Positions 27,901-36,389 of a DNA stretch of 59,349 nucleotides are shown one piece after another. The position numbers and the translations under genes are program-made. The DNA is from an uncultured Collinsella sp. GTDB taxonomy: Bacteria > Actinomycetota > Coriobacteriia > Coriobacteriales > Coriobacteriaceae. The stretch is taken from the NCBI GenBank assembly GCA_938023705.1, contig CALJDJ010000020.1, positions 1 through 59,349 on the forward strand, written 5' to 3'. The number at the start of each line of letters is the position of its first letter. Position 1 is the first letter of the stretch. Under the pieces are notes generated by a model. The model worked only from the letters and a program-made list of their open reading frames with translations. It did not search any database and was not told the origin of the DNA.

Positions 27901-28807
27901 CGCCGGCCTCCTTGGCGCCATCGGCGTTTGAGCCCGCAGCCTCGCGCTTTGCCTTGCGCTCGGCGTTAAGCTCGGCATCACTCTCGCGCACCAGCTTGAT
28001 AATCGCCGCGCACGCCTCTTCGCCCACCAGGTCGCGGGCACGGACCGTCAGGCGCGTAGCCTCCTGCTTGTCGCCGTCGCTCGCAGCGTCGGTCGCGCAC
28101 ATGATCAGGCAGATGGCGATCTCGGCCGAAGGCGAGGTCGGCACGCCCTGCAGGGCGAGCTCACCCATCACATGGTCGTCACTCTCGTCCGCGGCATCCG
28201 GATAGGTGGTATGGATCTTGTTGAGCAGGCGCGTCGTATGCGCATCATTGGGCGCCAGGCGCAGCGCCAGACGCGCGCAGCCCACGGCAGCCGAAACGTT
28301 CTCGGTCTCGGGCTCCAAGAAGTACTGACCTAGATTGGCGTAAGCGCGGGCGGCGCACTTGCCATCGCTTGCACGCCCCAGCACCGAGAACGAGAGCGAT
28401 GCCCACTCCTGCTTGTCCTCGAGCGCGCGGAACAGCTCGGCCAAGTCCAAGCGATAGTTGCAGTTCATGGGATCCCAACGCACGGCCTGCATCAGGGCAT
28501 TCCGAGCACTCACATAATCCTGCTGGCGAATGTAGGCAAACGCCATGTCGGAGTACAGGCGGTCAAAGGGAACCTCGACCTGCACCAGCTCGCGCGGATC
28601 CTTCTCCACGCGGCGATAGGCCAGGCGCTCAAACTTGCTGTCGAAGCTAAAGTACTGGCGCTTCTCCTCCGTCTTGCACTCAGCGTCGATATACTCCTCG
28701 GCGAGCTCCACCAGACGCTCAAGCAGCGGCGTCGCCGTAGCCAGGTCGCCCTGCGCCAGATAGTTCTCGGCATACGTGATGTCTTCCAAGCTGATAGGCA
28801 GGTCCAT
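27890..28807 (-). CDS. TPR-repeat protein
   Basis: A 305-residue all-helical protein with tetratricopeptide-like units, for example DRLYSDMAFAYIRQQDYVSARNAL and the following AVRWDPMNCNYRLDLAELFRAL, then ARAYANLGQYFL. It has no signal peptide or membrane span. The tail from about residue 275 is Lys/Ala/Glu-rich and disordered. It is probably a protein-interaction scaffold in the cytosol. It overlaps smpB, so the two are co-transcribed. The partner is unknown. Confidence 0.8.
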   Translation of the reverse strand: MDLPISLEDITYAENYLAQGDLATATPLLERLVELAEEYIDAECKTEEKRQYFSFDSKFERLAYRRVEKDPRELVQVEVPFDRLYSDMAFAYIRQQDYVSARNALMQAVRWDPMNCNYRLDLAELFRALEDKQEWASLSFSVLGRASDGKCAARAYANLGQYFLEPETENVSAAVGCARLALRLAPNDAHTTRLLNKIHTTYPDAADESDDHVMGELALQGVPTSPSAEIAICLIMCATDAASDGDKQEATRLTVRARDLVGEEACAAIIKLVRESDAELNAERKAKREAAGSNADGAKEAGDAQ

Positions 28808-28870
28808 GACAACTCCTCGGTCCGGGCGGCAGACTCAACGCGCGCCTTAAATATCGGTCAATACACAAAA

Positions 28871-28894
28871 CCCGGGTCTCTTACGAGGCCCGGG
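28871..28894 (-). terminator. terminator of the tRNA transcript
   Basis: CCCGGGCCTC pairs with GAGACCCGGG, allowing one mismatch, and is followed on the minus strand by TTTTGTGT. It lies just past tRNA-Glu. Confidence 0.85.
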
Positions 28895-28904
28895 CGTTCA
28901 ATTT

Positions 28905-28981
28905 TGGTAGCCCGTACCAGATTCGAACTGGTGATCTCCGCCTTGAGAGGGCGGCGTCCTAAACCGCTAGACGAACGGGCC
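28905..28981 (-). tRNA. tRNA-Glu (anticodon CUC)
   Basis: Read on the minus strand, the acceptor GGCCCGT pairs with ACGGGCT, the anticodon stem CCGCC/GGCGG encloses the loop CTCTCAA, and the T-arm is CCAGTTCGAATCTGG. The CCA is encoded. The loop gives anticodon CUC, which reads GAG. Confidence 0.95.
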
Positions 28982-28998
28982 ATATGTAGCAAATGCAA

Positions 28999-29072
28999 TG
29001 GCTGGGATGGAGGGAGTCGAACCCCCATTGACGGAACCAGAATCCGCTGTCCTGCCATTAGACGACATCCCA
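28999..29072 (-). tRNA. tRNA-Gln (anticodon CUG)
   Basis: On the minus strand, acceptor TGGGATG pairs with CATCCCA, the anticodon loop is TTCTGGT, the T-arm is GGGGGTTCGACTCCC, and CCA is encoded. It lies 17 bases before tRNA-Glu and shares its terminator. Confidence 0.95.
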
Positions 29073-29337
29073 ATGACTGCATCGCTGCGCTCGGCTGTGC
29101 CTTTGCGCAAGAAAGAAATATACGGGAAGTCCGGCCCTGACGCAAGCCCCAATTTTGACTTTTTTGAAATTCAGTCAAATACGGCCGACACGTGAAGGAC
29201 CTGTGAAGCGCCAGCGACACGTACGGCGCCAAAGCCCGTAAAACATCCCGCATCTACCGCTGGTAGATTACAACAATGCAGCACTCACGGCTGATGGCAC
29301 AATCGAACCGTCATCATTGCACGGATATCGAGGCGCC

Positions 29338-29748
29338 ATGGACGAAGAGCTTGATTACCTATGGGAGACCCTGGGCCTCGAGATCACTACTGACCTTTGG
29401 CCCGAACGGGACAAAATCCATCCCACCCTGCGCCCCGCCATCACGGTGATGCAGGCAAAATACCGCCGTGCATCCTTTTTGATCATGCGGATGTCATGGC
29501 ACGCGGGACTCCCCGACCTTAAGCGAATCCAGGCAAGCCTCGTCGAGCTGTCCGGTATGCCGACTGTCATATCCGAGGCGCACCTGGAGCAGCGCCAACG
29601 CGAGCGACTGCAACAGCAGCGGATTCCCTTTATCTGCCCCGGTGTTCAGGCATATCTGCCCTTTATGGACGAGGAGTACTGGAGCGGCAAGCCCAACAAG
29701 CACGTAAAGGTCTACGGTCCGCACGAATGGGCACAGCTCAAGGATTGA
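29338..29748 (+). CDS. small hypothetical protein related to part of a MarR-like regulator
   Basis: A 136-residue soluble protein. The stretch IPFICPGVQAYLPFM with the preceding SEAHLEQRQRERLQQQR resembles the regulatory half of a family of long MarR-like proteins from Firmicutes, where an IPFxxPxxQxYLPF motif precedes a winged helix. Here the protein ends with no DNA-binding domain, so it may be a stand-alone ligand domain or a shortened relic. GAGG lies 5 bases before the ATG. Confidence 0.55.
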   Translation: MDEELDYLWETLGLEITTDLWPERDKIHPTLRPAITVMQAKYRRASFLIMRMSWHAGLPDLKRIQASLVELSGMPTVISEAHLEQRQRERLQQQRIPFICPGVQAYLPFMDEEYWSGKPNKHVKVYGPHEWAQLKD

Positions 29749-29820
29749 GCCGAGCGAGCCCTCCGATGGAAAACACGTCCCACCCCGAGCGCTCAAAACG
29801 GGTCGCACTTTCCGCAGCCG

Positions 29821-30180
29821 CTACAGCAGCGCCTCGGTCCAAGCTGCTTCCCTAAAGCCGGGAATCGCAAAGTCGTCGCCCACCAACAGCGGACGCTTGA
29901 CCAGCATGCCGTCGGTCGCCAGCAGCTCGTAGCACTCCCGATCCGTCATGCCCGCATCTAGACGCGCCTTCAGGCCCAGCTCTCGATATTTCATGCCCGA
30001 CGAATTAAAGAAGCGCCGCACCGGCAGTCCCGAACGAGCAATCCAGGTCGCAAGCTCATCGGCCGTGGGATTGTCCAAAACGATATCGCGGTCGATATAC
30101 TCTACCCCGTGTTCGTCCAGCCATGCCTTGGCCTTCTTACAGGTCGAGCACTTGGGATATTCAACAAACAGTACGGTCAT
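29821..30180 (-). CDS. ArsC/Spx-like thioredoxin-fold protein
   Basis: A 119-residue protein of the arsenate reductase/YffB/Spx family. It carries a CSTC motif near the N-terminus (YPKCSTCKKAKAWLDEHG, C11 and C14), then LPVRRFFNSSG, YRELGLK and the late KRPLLVGD. Those last features match the YffB/MgsR branch more than true arsenate reductase, which has a different set of arginines. Redox-linked regulation or thiol reduction is likely. The start at 30180 follows GGAGG. Confidence 0.85.
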   Translation of the reverse strand: MTVLFVEYPKCSTCKKAKAWLDEHGVEYIDRDIVLDNPTADELATWIARSGLPVRRFFNSSGMKYRELGLKARLDAGMTDRECYELLATDGMLVKRPLLVGDDFAIPGFREAAWTEALL

Positions 30181-30272
30181 GGGAATCCTCCGAATATAGA
30201 TCGGCCAACGCAGGCACACGCCACACGAGGCGCCTTCGTATGATGGGCCAATTGTAGCCCACGGGTCACACG

Positions 30273-31325
30273 CTAAACGAACCGTACCCCGAATCCGCGT
30301 TTGATGAACGGCAGCAGCTCCATTGCCTCGGGCGTGATATGGCCCGCAACGTTCATGCGCTCGTCACCGGGAAGATCGACCCGCGCAATCTCAAGCTCGC
30401 CTTCGTAGCGCCCATATCCGCTATTGCTCACAGCGATCGACCCCGCCTTTCGCGGCAGGCCGGCTCCGGCATCCGTCGGCACGGAATCCGGCTTATGCGT
30501 CGTACGTGACTCCTGAGACCTAAAGATGAGGACACTCGAGTCGGGCCGGTCGTGATGAATCTGCCCGCGCACATAGGCATAACCGGGCTCAAGCTCGCAT
30601 TGCAGGTCCACGTATCCGGCGGAAACTTGAGCAAACTGCACCCAGCCCGCATCGGAAAGATCGGGGTCGCCGACCAACACAATGTCGCAATCGGCGCCAT
30701 GTGCAAGCTCAAGCATATTGAGGGCAACCTTTGACGCGCGACCGCGCTGCGTCTCGACCGTCGGCAGTCCCTCGAATACCGGCCCGCGAACGTTGGCATC
30801 GCCCGGCACAAAAGCCATGATTTCGAATCCAAGCGCCGCAAGACGAAGATTCACCCGAGCAATGTCCTCCAGAGCTAAACCGGTATAAGGCTTGGGGTAA
30901 AAATTGTGGCAGGCGGCAAAACGAGTCACATCGGCACCGGCCTCACGCCACGATGCGATTTCATCAGAACTCACCGTCGATGCATTGACCACAATGCGAA
31001 ATACACCGGACAGCTCCGCGACCCGCCGGACGCTAAAGCCATAGTCCAAACGAAGGTATTCCAACCCCAGGTCGCGCAGGTCCTCGATGCGCTCAAGCCC
31101 GAGCAAATCGCACGTGCGCGGCCCCACATCGGCAATGAGCGCAATGCCGTGCGCGGAAAGCAGCGACAGCACATGACGGACCTTATCGGTATACGCCGCT
31201 CCCCCATCCTCGGGAATATGCAGCGAGGTGAACGCATAGCGCGCGCCCGCCGCGGCACCACGCTCAATTGTCCGCTCAATATCCTGCAGAGGGCTGGAAA
31301 GATAAATCGAAATACCCGTTTTCAC
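30273..31325 (-). CDS. mupG: 6-phospho-N-acetylmuramidase, DUF871 family
   Basis: A 350-residue protein of the DUF871/MupG family: the opening GISIYLSSPLQDIERTIERG, ARYAFTSLHIPEDGG, then YLRLDYGFS, NFYPKPYTGL, and the C-terminal barrel with DSVPTDAGAG and a final FIKRGFGVRFV. In Staphylococcus aureus MupG splits MurNAc-6P-GlcNAc taken up by MurP into MurNAc-6P and GlcNAc. A GTG start at 31325 follows AAAGGAGT. It is last in the MurNAc cluster, after a terminator-like hairpin. Confidence 0.88.
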   Translation of the reverse strand: MKTGISIYLSSPLQDIERTIERGAAAGARYAFTSLHIPEDGGAAYTDKVRHVLSLLSAHGIALIADVGPRTCDLLGLERIEDLRDLGLEYLRLDYGFSVRRVAELSGVFRIVVNASTVSSDEIASWREAGADVTRFAACHNFYPKPYTGLALEDIARVNLRLAALGFEIMAFVPGDANVRGPVFEGLPTVETQRGRASKVALNMLELAHGADCDIVLVGDPDLSDAGWVQFAQVSAGYVDLQCELEPGYAYVRGQIHHDRPDSSVLIFRSQESRTTHKPDSVPTDAGAGLPRKAGSIAVSNSGYGRYEGELEIARVDLPGDERMNVAGHITPEAMELLPFIKRGFGVRFV

Positions 31326-31341
31326 GCTTCAACACTCCTTT

Positions 31342-31375
31342 AAAAAAGGCCGGCGGAGCAGTTAGCCCCGCCGGC
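31342..31375 (-). terminator. hairpin with T-tract between the PTS gene and mupG
   Basis: A GC-rich stem (GCCGGCGG with CCCGCCGGC, within 31349-31375) is followed on the minus strand by TTTTTT. It would reduce mupG expression relative to the genes before it. Confidence 0.82.
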
Positions 31376-31442
31376 ACAACCATAGCATCAAGAAATCTGC
31401 CGCGCGCCGCGAGCCCTGAGCAACACGGCTCGCGATATCAAA

Positions 31443-32873
31443 CTATTCGCCAAAGAACTCGTTGATCTTCTGCTCGTCGACGCCAAAGAACCACGTCAGG
31501 ACAAAGCCGGCGGCATAGGCAAGCAGCATAGCGGCAACGTAGCCGAGCTGCTGGCCAGGAACGACGATCAGCAGGCCAAACAGACCGGAAACGCCCTGAG
31601 AAACCGTGCCGATGTGAAGCAGCGCCGCGAGCGCGCCGCCAAATCCGGCACCCAGGCAGGCCGTCACAAACGGACGAACGAGCGGCAGCGTAACGGCATA
31701 CATCAGAGGCTCGCCCACGCCGAGGATTCCAACGGGAATGGACTCTGCGACGTACTTCTTGAGCTTGGCGTTCTTGGTCTTAAAGTACAGCGCCAGACCG
31801 GCACCGACCTGACCGCCGCCAGCCATCATAAGGATGGGGAGCAGGTAATTGATGCCCTTGGTAGCGCCGTCGGGATCGTTGAGCATAGCGTGGATCGGCG
31901 TGAGCGCCTGATGCAGGCCGACGGAAACCAGCGGCAAGAAGCCTGCCGACAGGATATAGCCGCCCAGGACGCCCAGCTTCTCGAAGATAAAGGTCAAAAC
32001 GCTAAAGATGGCAGTCGTCAGCCATGCGCCAACCGGCTGGATGACGAGCATCAGAGCAAAGGCGCCGATGATGAGCACCAGCAGCGGGGACAAGAACGTG
32101 TCGAGTGCGTTGGGCATAACCTTGCGAATCTGACGCTCCATCCAGGCAAAAAATGCACCAGCGATAAGAGCCGCGATCATGCCGCCCGCTGCGGGGTTGT
32201 ACTGCGCATTGGTGAGCGGCAGCAGAATGGCAGTGGCAGGATCAGCCGCGCCAGGCGCAAGCAGGGGCATGGCACTGTTGGCGATACACATCATGCCGGC
32301 GATGCCGCCCAGCGCAGCGGAGCCGCCAAACTCACGTGCCGCGTTATAGCCCACCAAGATGGGCAGATAGGCAAACAGGGCCCAGCCCATGGAACGAATG
32401 CCCTGGTACCACCACTCGCCTGCAAGCGCGCCTGCCGTCGAGACGTTAATGACGTTGCAGATACCGTTGATGAGGCCAGCCGCAATGATGCCGGGAAGCA
32501 GGGCGACGAAGACATTGGAAATCTTCTTGAGGAAGGCCTGAACCGGCTTGGACTCGTACTTTGCCTTCTGCGCGGCCTTGTTTGTGGCCGCAGCGTCAAC
32601 CACGCTCTCGTCGGCAACGCCTTTCGCAAGGCCGGTGAGCTTGGAGAACTCCTCGAGCACCTTATTCACCTTGCCCGGCCCCAGCACGATCTGCATCGTG
32701 TCGTCCTCGACCAGGCCCATCACGCCGTCGAGTGCCTTAATACCCTCCGTGTCGACGTTGCCCGCGTCTTTGACGGTCACGCGCAGGCGCGTCATGCACG
32801 CCGCGTTTGCGAGCACGTTGTCTTTACCGCCCAAAAGGTCCAGCAGCTTTTGAGCCAGCTCTTTGTTCGTCAT
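31443..32873 (-). CDS. murP: PTS EIIBC component, MurNAc-type
   Basis: A 476-residue protein. The N-terminal EIIB domain has the phosphocysteine in AACMTRLRV (C26), then KALDGVMGLV and VLGPGKVNKV. The EIIC domain has about ten spans and the substrate-site motif ILGVGEPLMYAVTLPLV. There is no EIIA domain, as in MurP, which borrows one from a glucose-type system. Its placement with murQ, mupG and an RpiR regulator points to MurNAc or MurNAc-GlcNAc as the sugar. Sequence alone cannot separate it from sucrose or trehalose EIIBC. The ATG follows GGAGGAG. Confidence 0.85.
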   Translation of the reverse strand: MTNKELAQKLLDLLGGKDNVLANAACMTRLRVTVKDAGNVDTEGIKALDGVMGLVEDDTMQIVLGPGKVNKVLEEFSKLTGLAKGVADESVVDAAATNKAAQKAKYESKPVQAFLKKISNVFVALLPGIIAAGLINGICNVINVSTAGALAGEWWYQGIRSMGWALFAYLPILVGYNAAREFGGSAALGGIAGMMCIANSAMPLLAPGAADPATAILLPLTNAQYNPAAGGMIAALIAGAFFAWMERQIRKVMPNALDTFLSPLLVLIIGAFALMLVIQPVGAWLTTAIFSVLTFIFEKLGVLGGYILSAGFLPLVSVGLHQALTPIHAMLNDPDGATKGINYLLPILMMAGGGQVGAGLALYFKTKNAKLKKYVAESIPVGILGVGEPLMYAVTLPLVRPFVTACLGAGFGGALAALLHIGTVSQGVSGLFGLLIVVPGQQLGYVAAMLLAYAAGFVLTWFFGVDEQKINEFFGE

Positions 32874-32930
32874 AACTCCTCCTTGTATTGGGTATCTCGT
32901 CTGGATGTCATATCAGCTCACGCCGCACAC

Positions 32931-33854
<924 letters not shown>

Positions 33855-33864
33855 TTCATTCACC

Positions 33865-34716
33865 TCATCTTTCCTGTTTCTCGATGTAGTTTTGCTTAAT
33901 GACATGCGTCGCCCGTTCGTAGTCGCTGGCAACGTAAGCAGCGTACAGGGCATCGACAACCATAAGCTGGGCCATACGCGAAGCCATGGCACCGCTGCGG
34001 ACCAAGGGCTCACTCGCAGCGACGCCGAGCACGGCATCGGCCATGGTGGCAAGCTTGGATGATCCATCTACTTTGGTCACGGCCACAACGGGACAGTTGT
34101 GACGTTGGGCCTCGGCGGTGCAGTCCAGCACCTCTTGCGTCAAGCCCGAGTAGCTAAAGGCGATTGCCATATCGCCCTCATGCATGTTCTTGGCACACAA
34201 GAGCTGATCATGCCAGTCGTCGTACAGATGGCACTCTTTGTCGACACGCATGAGCTTTTGTGCCAGATCGTGCGCGACCAAACGAGAGGCACCGATACCG
34301 AACAGATTGACTGCGCGTGCCCGCTTAAGATAGGCCGCGCATCGCTCCAAGACGGTGTAATCGAGCGTTCGCGCCGTCGCTTCGATCGTGCGCACGTTGC
34401 TTTTCATCACCTTCCCCACGATACGTTCGACGCTGTCATCCATGGAGATGTCCTCGAGGGCTACGTCTTTCTTGTCACCTAAGAGCGCCAGCTCGGCAAT
34501 CAGTTCGCGCTGGAACTCCTTGTAGCCCGCAAAACCCAAACGCTTGCAAAAGCGCAAAATGCTCGAGGGCGAGGAGAACGTGGCATCGGCAAGACCGCGG
34601 ACGGACAGCCCGACCACCTCGTGCGGATGAGCGCTCACATATGCGATGACATTGCGTTCCGCCGGGCTCGCGCTGAGCTCACGCTCGCGAAGCCGCAAAA
34701 GCAATCCGTTTGCCAT
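33865..34716 (-). CDS. RpiR/MurR-family transcriptional regulator
   Basis: A 283-residue regulator with an N-terminal HTH (TFSSPSSILRFCKRLGFAGYKEFQ) and a C-terminal SIS sugar-phosphate domain (AVNLFGIGASRLVAHDLAQKL, AFSYSGLTQEVLDC). In its context it should sense MurNAc-6P and control the murQ-murP-mupG genes, like MupR. I start at 34716 because GGAGG lies 8 bases upstream; a GTG at 34725 overlaps that site. Confidence 0.9.
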   Translation of the reverse strand: MANGLLLRLRERELSASPAERNVIAYVSAHPHEVVGLSVRGLADATFSSPSSILRFCKRLGFAGYKEFQRELIAELALLGDKKDVALEDISMDDSVERIVGKVMKSNVRTIEATARTLDYTVLERCAAYLKRARAVNLFGIGASRLVAHDLAQKLMRVDKECHLYDDWHDQLLCAKNMHEGDMAIAFSYSGLTQEVLDCTAEAQRHNCPVVAVTKVDGSSKLATMADAVLGVAASEPLVRSGAMASRMAQLMVVDALYAAYVASDYERATHVIKQNYIEKQER

Positions 34717-34750
34717 CTCAAACACCTCCGTTGAGAAGAATTAAAGACCA

Positions 34751-34790
34751 ACGAACGATTCGTACCGGATACAAACAGCTTTTACGGTAC
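34751..34790 (-). promoter_or_regulatory. candidate operator of the MurNAc cluster
   Basis: Upstream of the regulator are the palindrome ACGAA-CGA-TTCGT (34751-34763) and a wider GTACCG/CGGTAC pair (34762-34767, 34785-34790). Either could bind the RpiR protein. No clear -35 is visible. Confidence 0.4.
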
Positions 34791-34920
34791 ATTGTGCCGC
34801 ATCGTGGCGCACAAAGGACGAGCGTTCTACCGCTCGCCCCTCAAATCCGACCGCTCGGAAATACGCGCGACACAAAATAATTCAACAAGGTCGCATTATC
34901 AGAAACGGGTTTGTTACCGG

Positions 34921-35502
34921 CTAGCGCCTCGCATGGGCGCCGATGGGGCGCGTCTCGTGGTGCACCCATGCGGAGACCAGCAATACCAACAGCATCGCGG
35001 TGACATAGCCCGCAGCATCGAATCCTAAATCGATAACGTCGAAATGCCTGCCGGGAACAAAGATCTTATGTACCTGATCGCCAACGGAGCAGACGGCGCA
35101 AAAGAGCAACACGGGCACGCAACGGGAGCAAACGCTCCACGGACGCCTGGAAAAGCAAACCACGGCCACCGAGGCGAACAATCCGACGAAGAAAAACTCT
35201 ACGGTATGGGCAACGCGACGGACGTTCGTGCCCACCCACATGCGAATGGAAGCAAGTCGGCCAGACCGGACATTCGAGGCAGCCGAATCGATGCCCCCGG
35301 TCATCCCGTTCTCGGTCTGAGCTTCACCCGTGGCATCGGCAGCCTGAACGCCCGTAGCCTGACCCTCCACCACGCGCGCGGTGGACTCGCTCAGCAACGA
35401 CGTCTCCACCGCATTTTGCTCCGTCAGCACCCAGATGCCCGCTAGCGTTGCAGCGAACAGAATGATCGCGGTCCATCCGATTATTTGTTTTACGCGCGCC
35501 AA
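34921..35502 (-). CDS. VanZ-like membrane protein
   Basis: A 193-residue protein. An N-terminal span, a roughly 55-residue Ser/Thr/Gly-rich loop, then three more spans. The second half matches VanZ: RRVAHTVEFFFVGLFASV, then SVGDQVHKIFVPGRHFDVIDLGFDAAGY. VanZ gives low-level teicoplanin resistance in enterococci, but most relatives have no known role in the envelope. Start is TTG at 35502, preceded by AAAGGAGG at a 7-base distance. Confidence 0.85.
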   Translation of the reverse strand: MARVKQIIGWTAIILFAATLAGIWVLTEQNAVETSLLSESTARVVEGQATGVQAADATGEAQTENGMTGGIDSAASNVRSGRLASIRMWVGTNVRRVAHTVEFFFVGLFASVAVVCFSRRPWSVCSRCVPVLLFCAVCSVGDQVHKIFVPGRHFDVIDLGFDAAGYVTAMLLVLLVSAWVHHETRPIGAHARR

Positions 35503-35606
35503 GGGCCTACCTCCTTTTTTGAATATCAGCGAGTGTAGCCCCAAATGACATCGTCACCGTATCAAAATTTGAATCGCAACAGGAAGCGACAAAGCGACGC
35601 AAACCC

Positions 35607-36212
35607 CTACCCCGCCTCGCGCATCCAGCGATCGAACGTCCCCACGCACACGCCCAGGCACTTTGCTGCCTGGCTGCGGGTAATATCGCCCGCCTCATAG
35701 CTATCGCGCACCAGCTCAAACTGAGGAGGGCACGGCTTGCGAGGTCGACCGAAACGGACCCCTCGCGCCCGCGCCGCTGCAATTCCCTCCGCTTGGCGCC
35801 GATGGATATTCTCGCGCTCCACCTGCGCCACGTAGCTCAGCAGTTGCAGCACAATATCGGCAATCAGGGTATTAGTCACATCCGGCGTGCCGCTTGCCCT
35901 GGCGCGCGTGTCAAGCAATGGCATGTCCAACACCACAATGGCAACCCCGAGCTCCTTGGTAATGCGACGCCATTCCTCAAGAATCTCGGAGTAATTACGA
36001 CCAAGTCGGTCGATAGAAAGCACCACCAGCACGTCCCCGTCTCCCAGGACGTGCAGCAGCTCGCGATAGCGCGGTCGATCGAAGTCCTTGCCGCTCGCAT
36101 GGTCGGCATAAATATTCGCCGAGCCCACGCCATAGGCGCCCAGCGCATCCAGCTGCCGATTCAGATTCTGATCGCGCGAACTCACCCGCGCATAACCGTA
36201 CACCGTCGCCAT
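35607..36212 (-). CDS. serine recombinase (resolvase/invertase family)
   Basis: A 201-residue recombinase with the catalytic serine in YGYARVSSRDQN (S11), then ADHASGKDFDRPRY, LSIDRLGRNYSEI, the long E helix QVERENIHRRQAEGIAAARARG, and a C-terminal HTH (DITRSQAAKCLGVCVGTFDRWM). Such proteins resolve or invert DNA at paired sites. No second recombinase, transposase or phage gene is nearby, so it is solitary; its partner sites were not found by eye. A REP-like palindrome lies 20 bp upstream of its start. Confidence 0.92.
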   Translation of the reverse strand: MATVYGYARVSSRDQNLNRQLDALGAYGVGSANIYADHASGKDFDRPRYRELLHVLGDGDVLVVLSIDRLGRNYSEILEEWRRITKELGVAIVVLDMPLLDTRARASGTPDVTNTLIADIVLQLLSYVAQVERENIHRRQAEGIAAARARGVRFGRPRKPCPPQFELVRDSYEAGDITRSQAAKCLGVCVGTFDRWMREAG

Positions 36213-36231
36213 CTCATCCCCGCTTTCTTGT

Positions 36232-36270
36232 AAACCTGCCAAAAAGGGACAGGTTTATTTTGGTAGGTTT
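36232..36270. repeat. palindrome next to the recombinase start, copy A
   Basis: AAACCTGCCAAAA (36232-36244) is inverted at 36258-36270 with one change, around the core GGGACAGGTTTA. A close copy is at 48363-48400. Confidence 0.8.
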
Positions 36271-36332
36271 TACCTCTCGAATAGCAGGTAAGCGGGCGGC
36301 CGAGCAGACGGCAAGGTAGCCATGATCCAAAT

Positions 36333-36364
36333 GCGGAGGGCGGCCCCGAAAGACCGCCCTCCGC
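36333..36364 (-). terminator. hairpin after RNase R
   Basis: A perfect 11-bp GC-rich stem (GCGGAGGGCGG at 36333-36343 with 36354-36364) lies just past the rnr stop. The T-tract is weak. Confidence 0.7.
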
Positions 36365-36389
36365 TCTCCCGCCATGAGTCGAGATTTGG

